Of a DNA stretch of 56,236 nucleotides, positions 51,282-56,236 are shown in pieces; within the stretch, counting starts at the first letter, position 1, and every line of letters begins with the position of its first letter. The DNA is from JBDRHL01 sp043816955 (GTDB lineage Bacteria > Planctomycetota > Phycisphaerae > Sedimentisphaerales > CAYZTY01): contig JBDRHL010000161.1 in NCBI GenBank assembly GCA_043816955.1, positions 1 through 56,236 of the forward strand, written 5' to 3'. The notes beneath the pieces were generated by a model. It was not told the origin of the DNA, did no database searches, and saw only the letters and a list, made by a program, of their open reading frames with translations. The position numbers were made by a program, and so were the translations under genes.

Positions 51282-52091
51282 TCATCTGATATTTTTGGTT
51301 TTTTGCTTAATAAAATTCAATCTGAATTCATCTTTTATTTTTCCACCATTTTCTAAACGACTTAAAATCATTCGATAGTAATCAGGGTGAATTTCACAAG
51401 AAATAAAATTTCTTTTTAGATTTTTACATAAAACAATCTCAGAGCCACTACCGCCAAAGAGAATAAAAACATCATCATTGTATTGTGTGCAGGATTTAAT
51501 AAGCATTTCTGCAAGAGGTAAAGGAATTTGGCAAGCATGGAATGTTTTGTCCTTGGAAACATTTTTTACTATGTTAAAATAAAACCAAGAATAAGGCATA
51601 CGCCCTTTTGAACCATTTGCTAAGTTATTAAGAATACGTTTGTCAGTGGGGTTTTTATAGGGAACAGCCACATGGTCTTTGTAAAAATGATTATCTTTGC
51701 TTTTTGTCGCGTGAAGGATGGAACGATGAGCCGTTGTAAATCTTTTCGGGCTGTGTCCTACATTTGTATTGTATATCCAAACATAATTTTGCACATCATA
51801 AGCGTTGTCGTCTAAAAACTTTACTCGCAAGTATGCGTTTTGCTTTGGGTAATTGAGCATAAACAAATTACCCGTTGACTTTAATACACGCAAACTTTCT
51901 CTCGTCAATTCAATATACCATTTAATATATTCATCCCATTTTTTCGTATAATTTTTACCATGGTATTTTATTCCAACGTTATAATCGGGATCACCATAAA
52001 CCATATCTAAACTTTCATCAGGCAGTTGCCTTAGAACCTTTAAAACATCCTCGTTAAACACCTTGTTACGAAAATCATTTACAAAATTCAT
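51282..52091 (-). CDS. Beta-class DNA methyltransferase with DPDY motif
   Basis: 269 residues. Motif IV comes first, as DPDYNVG (34-40) rather than the usual DPPY. The central part includes ESLRVLKSTGNLFMLNY. Motif I is near the C-terminus (DVFILFGGSGSEIVLCKNLKRNFISCEI). This order marks the beta class (N6-adenine or N4-cytosine). The Pro-to-Asp change in the catalytic motif occurs in some known enzymes but deserves a check. It is the first gene of the three-gene run ending with the triple fusion. Confidence 0.8.
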   Translation of the reverse strand: MNFVNDFRNKVFNEDVLKVLRQLPDESLDMVYGDPDYNVGIKYHGKNYTKKWDEYIKWYIELTRESLRVLKSTGNLFMLNYPKQNAYLRVKFLDDNAYDVQNYVWIYNTNVGHSPKRFTTAHRSILHATKSKDNHFYKDHVAVPYKNPTDKRILNNLANGSKGRMPYSWFYFNIVKNVSKDKTFHACQIPLPLAEMLIKSCTQYNDDVFILFGGSGSEIVLCKNLKRNFISCEIHPDYYRMILSRLENGGKIKDEFRLNFIKQKTKNIR

Positions 52092-52102
52092 CTTACTAAA
52101 TA

Positions 52103-52260
52103 AGTAGGTGTAGACTCTTCCTGCATAAAACAGCCTTACCCATGGTTATTAGACCATGGGCAAAACTATATTGGGCTTGGACGATAGCCATACCTACTAC
52201 ATTCCATAACAGTAAGGGTTGCTGTTTAATATGGGATGTATTAGCAAGTATGTGCTATCG
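52103..52260. repeat. Nested inverted repeats upstream of the methyltransferase run
   Basis: Three structures overlap in the gene-free stretch 52092-52501. CCCATGGT/ACCATGGG (52139-52160) forms an 8-bp hairpin. CGATAGCCATAC (52182-52193) pairs with GTATGTGCTATCG (52248-52260) through one bulge, continued by a 10-of-12 match inside, giving an imperfect hairpin of ~79 bases. AGTAGGT (52103-52109) matches ACCTACT (52192-52198), an alternative pairing. It may be a regulatory leader or the debris of a small element. Nothing else is seen to 52501. Confidence 0.45.
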
Positions 52261-52501
52261 GTAAGATATGCACTGTTACTACTAATTACAACTAACTATT
52301 AGCTACCTAATAGCATTGCATTGCAACGAGGAATACAATTTCTGATTAAACTGCTAAACTCTTGATTAACATTACTATATTGAATATATCAAATTGTTTT
52401 TCACTTTCCAACATTTTTCTGGGGGTTTTTAAATTTTCCACAGATTTATTTTAGTCTACTAAACTTTCACTTTTATGTACTTCTACAAATCTTAGTTATT
52501 A

Positions 52502-53836
52502 TTGAGCTTTTGCAAAATTGAATTTTTGGGCTTCAAATGGGTAATTTGACGATAAATATTGATAGCAGGACACATAGCAAAATCATGGAGGATATAACTA
52601 TGCCAGCTATCGTTCAATTTCCAACAGTCGTTAAGGAAGCCCTCGAACACTTTGGTCCGATGTTCCGAAACCAGCCCGAACGAGTTCATTTCGCCGAATA
52701 TCTCACCGGTCTGATTGTTGCACAGAACAAGACTGTCTCCGGAATCAACAGCGAATTTGCTAACACCACAGACCAGTCGTGCCTCAATCGCTGGCTTACC
52801 AATGCCGAATGGGATGTCGAAAAGCTCAATGAGGCTCGTATCGAATGGCTTCAAAAAGATGCCTCGACCCGCTTCCATCGTAAAGGAGTCATACCCATTG
52901 ACAACGTGCTTGTCGATCACAGCGGCAAACAGATTGAAGACGTCGGCTACTTCTGGGATCATGCCGAACAGCGGTACAAAATCGCACAGGATTACCTTAT
53001 TGTCAATTATGTCTGTCCATCTGATAAGCATTATCCTTTGGAATTTCGCCAATTTGTCAAACGTGAACTGTGCGAAACAAAAGACATACCTTTTATAGAC
53101 CACAATGAACTGTTTAGAGATTTGGTCGAGTGGGTCGTCAGCCATAATATTGATGGCGTTTTTACATTCGACAGTTGGTTTACTCATGCCAACAATCTCA
53201 ATCACATCAATGCCCTTAAAAGGGACTATGTGGGTGATTTGAAATTCAACCGCAAGGTTATCTTCTGCGGCAGGGAAATGAAAGCCGAAGAAATAGCAGC
53301 ATTGATTGGCACAGAGGACCGCAAGGCAGTTGTAATCAATGGCAATCAACAGTGGTATTTCACCAAGAGCATAAAGATAGCTAATGTAGATCATCCGGTA
53401 AGAATTGTGATATTGTGGGATCGAAAGAATGCGACAAGTGCAAGGAAAATCGTGATTACCAATCGGACAAACTGGGAAGTGAATCGAATTGTCACAGCTT
53501 ACCGAAGTCGTTGGACAGGAACAGAGTGCTTCCATCGGGACGGCAAACAGCATTTGGGCATGGGCGATTGTCAGCTCAGGAGTGGCGTGGGTCAGACCAG
53601 ACACCAATATATGGTCTTCCTGGCGTATAGCGTTTTGATGCGACAAATGCAAGGCAGTCGTTCGAGTGCGTGGGCATTGCAGCGTCTGACAACCATCGGC
53701 CAAGCTTGTGTGGCGGTTATGAAGCAGACTCTCAGCCAAACTATCGAGTGGGTAGTCAAACAAATAACAGAAGAAAAACAGAATTTTGAAAGTATCAAAC
53801 TTCAATTGGCTTTAACCTAATTTTGCAAAAGTTCAG
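52502..53836 (+). mobile_element. IS701-type insertion sequence
   Basis: 1335 bp. The ends match as inverted repeats: TTGAGCTTTTGCAAAATT at the left (52502) against CTGAACTTTTGCAAAATT read inward from the right (53836). Direct TTATTA repeats flank it (52496-52501 and 53837-53842). The single transposase gene is intact, so the insertion is probably recent. It separates the second ParB-methyltransferase gene from the other methyltransferase genes but interrupts no recognisable gene. Confidence 0.8.
52600..53820 (+). CDS. IS701-family DDE transposase
   Basis: 406 residues. The DDE-type core is seen in IPIDNVLVDHSGKQIEDVGYFWDH (first Asp), VFTFDSWFTHANN (second Asp) and YRSRWTGTECFHRDGKQHLGMGD (Glu region), the pattern of IS701/IS4-like enzymes with a GVGYFWDH loop. 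The ATG at 52600 has GGAGG 8 bases upstream; in-frame starts at 52537 and 52585 are less likely. Its GC content is closer to the chromosome than to the surrounding element. Confidence 0.87.
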   Translation: MPAIVQFPTVVKEALEHFGPMFRNQPERVHFAEYLTGLIVAQNKTVSGINSEFANTTDQSCLNRWLTNAEWDVEKLNEARIEWLQKDASTRFHRKGVIPIDNVLVDHSGKQIEDVGYFWDHAEQRYKIAQDYLIVNYVCPSDKHYPLEFRQFVKRELCETKDIPFIDHNELFRDLVEWVVSHNIDGVFTFDSWFTHANNLNHINALKRDYVGDLKFNRKVIFCGREMKAEEIAALIGTEDRKAVVINGNQQWYFTKSIKIANVDHPVRIVILWDRKNATSARKIVITNRTNWEVNRIVTAYRSRWTGTECFHRDGKQHLGMGDCQLRSGVGQTRHQYMVFLAYSVLMRQMQGSRSSAWALQRLTTIGQACVAVMKQTLSQTIEWVVKQITEEKQNFESIKLQLALT

Positions 53837-54004
53837 TTATTACAGTAAAAAAGAAACAATTATGGTCAAATGAACAATCACTTTTATAAAAAAAGTTTTT
53901 AAAATTATTATGCCTCTAAACAAAGTTGGATAAATATAAAAATATTATTTTACCTATTTTTTAAGGACAATAATTTATTTTATTAAAAATAGTTCCTACT
54001 TAAC

Positions 54005-55483
54005 TCATGCCGATGCCTTCTTATTCTGTAATTTGGCAATTGCCATATTGACTCTTGCCTGGACTGTAGAATAAGCAGCTTTGTCGATTTCAATGCCGAT
54101 GCAACGTAATCCCAATCCGCTTTGAAGACCTGCTATAAGAGAGGTTCCAGATCCCATCATCGGGTCAAGAAGAACACCATCCTTTGGACAAAACGCTTGA
54201 ATGTAGTGTGCAGCTTCGATAACACTTTGTTCCCATGGGTGGTTGACCTTGCTTTCACCTCCACTGACCATATCAGTAATAGTGGGCCAGTAGATATTCT
54301 TAGGCACTTTATAATATATAAGGATAGGTTTCCATGCCTGGTTCATTCCAACCGGGTAAATCTTCTTTTTAGCACCGGAATGATAAATTGCCGCTGTCCA
54401 AAGATATGTGAGATGCTTATCCAGCATGGGCAGAATTTGGTTAAAAAACAAATTTCCTGAATAAGATACCAAGAGTCCACTCGGCTTTAGAACTCTTGCG
54501 GCGAGTTGTCCAAGGTCATCCCAGAGGGGCAAAGACTCTCTGACATAAGGCGGATCTGTAAAAATTACATCGACAGAATTATCAGGAACTTGCAATCCCT
54601 TGATATTAAAGTCCCCCTGTAGAAGCTCTATCTGTCCGGCCTTAAAATCACTAACCTGCTGTTCTCTGAGCTGCTTTCTTTCGCTTTCTCTCGCAATTCG
54701 TTCGACTCTTTTGAGTTCAAGGGGCTTTGAGGGCAGATTGTCAGAGCCTACTGCTTGGCAAGCATCAATCGCCCTTTGAAGTTCTTTTGTTGTATTAACA
54801 TTGATGGAAGGCTTTTTCGTGGGATGCGTTTTCCCATCTTTTCCGATAATCTGTTCAGGCAGTTTAGCTGTAAAGTTGTTTACAGCAGTCTCTTCATGGA
54901 TGAGTTTTTTGGCTTGCTGATGAGAAACCCCCAATTTTTCACCTATTTGCCTGAGACTGTTTCTCTCCTGTCTAAGTTTAAGAGCCATTTGGGGCAGTTT
55001 GTCCCTGTTTTCATGAATGATTTGATTGATTTGTTCCTGCGTCAGTTGCCGCCTGTGAAGATTTAGATCCTGTGCTAACTTCCATTTTTCATTTTCTGTT
55101 AAAGCAGGTCGAACCTGTACTGGAATCTGTCTTAATCCGACCTTCTGAGCAGCTCTTACTCGATGCTCCCCATCTATGATTACATAGTACTCATCCACAA
55201 TGACAGGAATTAAAACTCCCTTTTCAGCGATATCCTGACAAAGATCCTTGAACTCCTTATCCAGGAGGAGAGGCACAACTTTTGAATACCGAATATAAAA
55301 GATAGTGTCAGCTAATTGTATACTCTCTAATTCAGAGAGTTGAACAGGAGCATCTTTGGGTCCACCATGACTTTCCCACCTGGAAAGGATTCTGTGGGAT
55401 GACTTGGGAGTATGAGTTCCCCAGTCTTTTTTGTGTTTTGATTTTTTAAGTTTTGGGCTTTTATATAAATTTGCTTTTTTCAT
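54005..55483 (-). CDS. ParB-like / DNA methyltransferase fusion
   Basis: 492 residues. A basic N-terminus is followed by a ParB/sulfiredoxin-like domain (~residues 50-125, VIIDGEHRVRAAQKVGLRQIPV) and a helix-turn-helix (~174-198, SLRQIGEKLGVSHQQAKKLI). A beta-class methyltransferase completes it, with DPPYV (310-314) before LLDPMMGSGTSLIAG (near 435-450). This layout is common in orphan methyltransferases of phages and mobile elements. The ParB-like part probably helps DNA binding or uses NTP as in ParB clamps (inference). A hairpin with a U-run lies upstream in its leader (55585-55633). Confidence 0.85.
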   Translation of the reverse strand: MKKANLYKSPKLKKSKHKKDWGTHTPKSSHRILSRWESHGGPKDAPVQLSELESIQLADTIFYIRYSKVVPLLLDKEFKDLCQDIAEKGVLIPVIVDEYYVIIDGEHRVRAAQKVGLRQIPVQVRPALTENEKWKLAQDLNLHRRQLTQEQINQIIHENRDKLPQMALKLRQERNSLRQIGEKLGVSHQQAKKLIHEETAVNNFTAKLPEQIIGKDGKTHPTKKPSINVNTTKELQRAIDACQAVGSDNLPSKPLELKRVERIARESERKQLREQQVSDFKAGQIELLQGDFNIKGLQVPDNSVDVIFTDPPYVRESLPLWDDLGQLAARVLKPSGLLVSYSGNLFFNQILPMLDKHLTYLWTAAIYHSGAKKKIYPVGMNQAWKPILIYYKVPKNIYWPTITDMVSGGESKVNHPWEQSVIEAAHYIQAFCPKDGVLLDPMMGSGTSLIAGLQSGLGLRCIGIEIDKAAYSTVQARVNMAIAKLQNKKASA

Positions 55484-55584
55484 ATTTACACACCTCTTTC
55501 TTTATAAGCTTGAAAATAGTAAAAATTCATCAAGCCAAACTGACAACGAATCAGCTTCGGTGTGTCTGACGTCCCCAACAAAAA

Positions 55585-55633
55585 GAACTGGCAGACATAA
55601 CCGTATCACTGCAATAGCTACATCTGCCAGCTC
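55585..55633 (-). terminator. Terminator-like hairpin in the leader of the ParB-methyltransferase gene
   Basis: CTGGCAGA (55588-55595) and TCTGCCAG (55623-55630) pair perfectly and the match extends with one mismatch. On the minus strand the stem is followed by TTCTTTTT. It lies about 100 bases before the start of the 54005-55483 gene, where it could attenuate that gene or end an upstream transcript. The stretch 55634-55878 shows no gene, only a 13-A run near 55771. Confidence 0.45.
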
Positions 55634-55878
55634 TTATAACTGACTTCACCTGTATCTAACAGATAACTTTTTACTACATCGACTACGAACTTTATGTACT
55701 ATCTTCAAAAAATAAACTATCAACAAGAGAGATATTAACTGTTTTACTTTCACTTATCAACTTTTTTCCAAAAAAAAAAAAAATATTTTCCCAATCTAAT
55801 CTTTTTACAAAAAACCTGCCGATATATATATGACGTGCTAAAGGGGATGTAATAATTACTGTCGAGTAAAATAATAAC

Positions 55879-55896
55879 TATCGAATTTATTCGATA
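55879..55896 (+). promoter_or_regulatory. Palindromic operator-like site
   Basis: TATCGAATTTATTCGATA is a perfect inverted repeat (8-bp arms, 2-base centre) about 65 bases before the zinc-ribbon gene, immediately upstream of a terminator-like hairpin. A regulator of the element may bind here. Confidence 0.5.
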
Positions 55897-55899
55897 AAG

Positions 55900-55947
55900 A
55901 GGCTCAGTTTCATTGTATCGACAGGATGAGATTGAGCCTGATTTTTT
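55900..55947 (+). terminator. Terminator-like hairpin in front of the zinc-ribbon gene
   Basis: AGGCTCAGTTTCAT (55900-55913) pairs with ATGAGATTGAGCCT (55926-55939), 14 pairs if two G-U are allowed. TTTTTT follows at 55942-55947. It ends only 14 bases before the next start codon, so it may be an attenuator. Confidence 0.6.
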
Positions 55948-55961
55948 ATAGGAGAAATATT

Positions 55962-56236
55962 ATGTGTAAAAAAATTAAGTTTCAATGTAGTGAATGTGGT
56001 AGCAAAAATCTTGGATATAAGAAATTTGTAAAATGTATCACACCTGTTTCCCTACAGGAGAACGGACAGTTAGAGTACAAACTATCTGAAATAGACGAAG
56101 ACGACTATTTAGCTACATCGAATGGTTTTGTATGCATGGATTGTGGCTCATTTATTGAGCATCGAGGCTGTAAAATGGAGACAGAACAGGAACTATTGAG
56201 CTACCTTACTATGAACCCCAAGGTTCGTGAAAAAGA
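55962..56236 (+). CDS. Zinc-ribbon-like protein (partial, runs off the window)
   Basis: The ATG at 55962 has TAGGAGA about 8 bases upstream. The readable 91 residues start MCKKIKFQCSECGSKNLGY and have a second CxxC in FVCMDCGSFIEHRGCKM. Two CxxC pairs about 50 residues apart suggest a zinc ribbon. The frame is open to the window end. Family and role unknown; it is the only plus-strand gene in this part of the element besides the IS701 transposase. Confidence 0.6.
   Translation, partial: MCKKIKFQCSECGSKNLGYKKFVKCITPVSLQENGQLEYKLSEIDEDDYLATSNGFVCMDCGSFIEHRGCKMETEQELLSYLTMNPKVREK

Larger units (their letters stand above)
40663..56236. mobile_element. Integrative element inserted at tRNA-Gly (right end outside window)
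   Basis: Beginning at the tRNA gene, base composition drops to clearly AT-rich, gene order becomes unrelated to the backbone, and the first gene is an integrase pointing away from the tRNA. Cargo: a histone-fold protein, DMT permease, DNA polymerase IV, DUF2905, three methyltransferase genes and several insertion sequences. I did not find a second copy of the tRNA 3' end, so the right border is taken to be beyond 56236. No conjugation or phage structural genes are visible in this part. Confidence 0.7.

Noticed and set aside
52492..53805. 437-codon minus-strand frame across the IS701 transposase
   Set aside because: Antisense to a well-supported transposase with DDE residues.
53843..56236. 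Right attachment site of the integrative element
   Set aside because: No copy of the tRNA-Gly 3' end was found; the border is probably outside the window.

Overview
The window looks like a piece of a planctomycete chromosome, probably class Phycisphaerae. The clues are an exported leucine-rich-repeat protein ending in a two-repeat dockerin-like domain of the kind common in that class (around 1500-1675), a small protein of the Minf_1886 planctomycete/verrucomicrobial family (15980), many conserved genes without a named function, and a moderate-GC backbone. No rRNA is present, so the placement rests on protein families alone.

Positions 1-40200 are ordinary chromosome. In order they hold: the LRR/dockerin protein; an arginine operon argB-argD-argF with a clear promoter; three small unknown genes; a candidate small structured RNA with its own promoter and terminator; a FucU/RbsD-type mutarotase; a replication/translation run dnaE - membrane protein - tmk - holB - ricT(yaaT) - metG, whose tmk-holB-yaaT-metG order is also seen in Firmicutes; a Minf_1886 protein and an amidohydrolase; a DUF1015 protein next to a class V aminotransferase; a minus-strand cassette of duplicated membrane proteins, an exported effector-binding-like protein and a winged-helix regulator under a palindromic operator; pgpA-dgt-HIT; three tandem paralogous lipoproteins; ilvD; a minimal nucleotidyltransferase with a decayed HEPN partner; two CxxCxxCC proteins; a minus-strand cell-wall operon murC-murB-ddl-ftsQ; a SagB-type nitroreductase; and a translationally coupled pair of an HtrA-like protease and a pseudoprotease.

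At 40663 a tRNA-Gly(TCC) gene marks a sharp change. From about 40740 to the window end the DNA is clearly AT-rich, almost all cargo is on the minus strand, and the first gene is a tyrosine-recombinase integrase. I read this as an integrative element inserted at the tRNA gene, with its right end outside the window. It has collected insertion sequences: an IS3-family element (42664-43967, 3-bp target duplication) sitting inside a broken IS481 transposase, and an intact IS701-type element (52502-53836, 6-bp flanking repeats). Its cargo is a small histone-fold protein with a lysine-rich tail (44708-44944), a DMT-type permease, DNA polymerase IV, a small DUF2905 membrane protein, and a DNA-modification locus: an 838-residue ParB-like/beta-class methyltransferase/D12 methyltransferase fusion, an unknown 300-residue protein, a DPDY-motif methyltransferase and a second ParB-methyltransferase fusion. 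No restriction nuclease was recognised. The most interesting candidates are the histone, the triple-domain methyltransferase and its unknown neighbour, the protease/pseudoprotease pair, and the small RNA at 5973-6127. All family calls were made by reading the sequence; no search was run.
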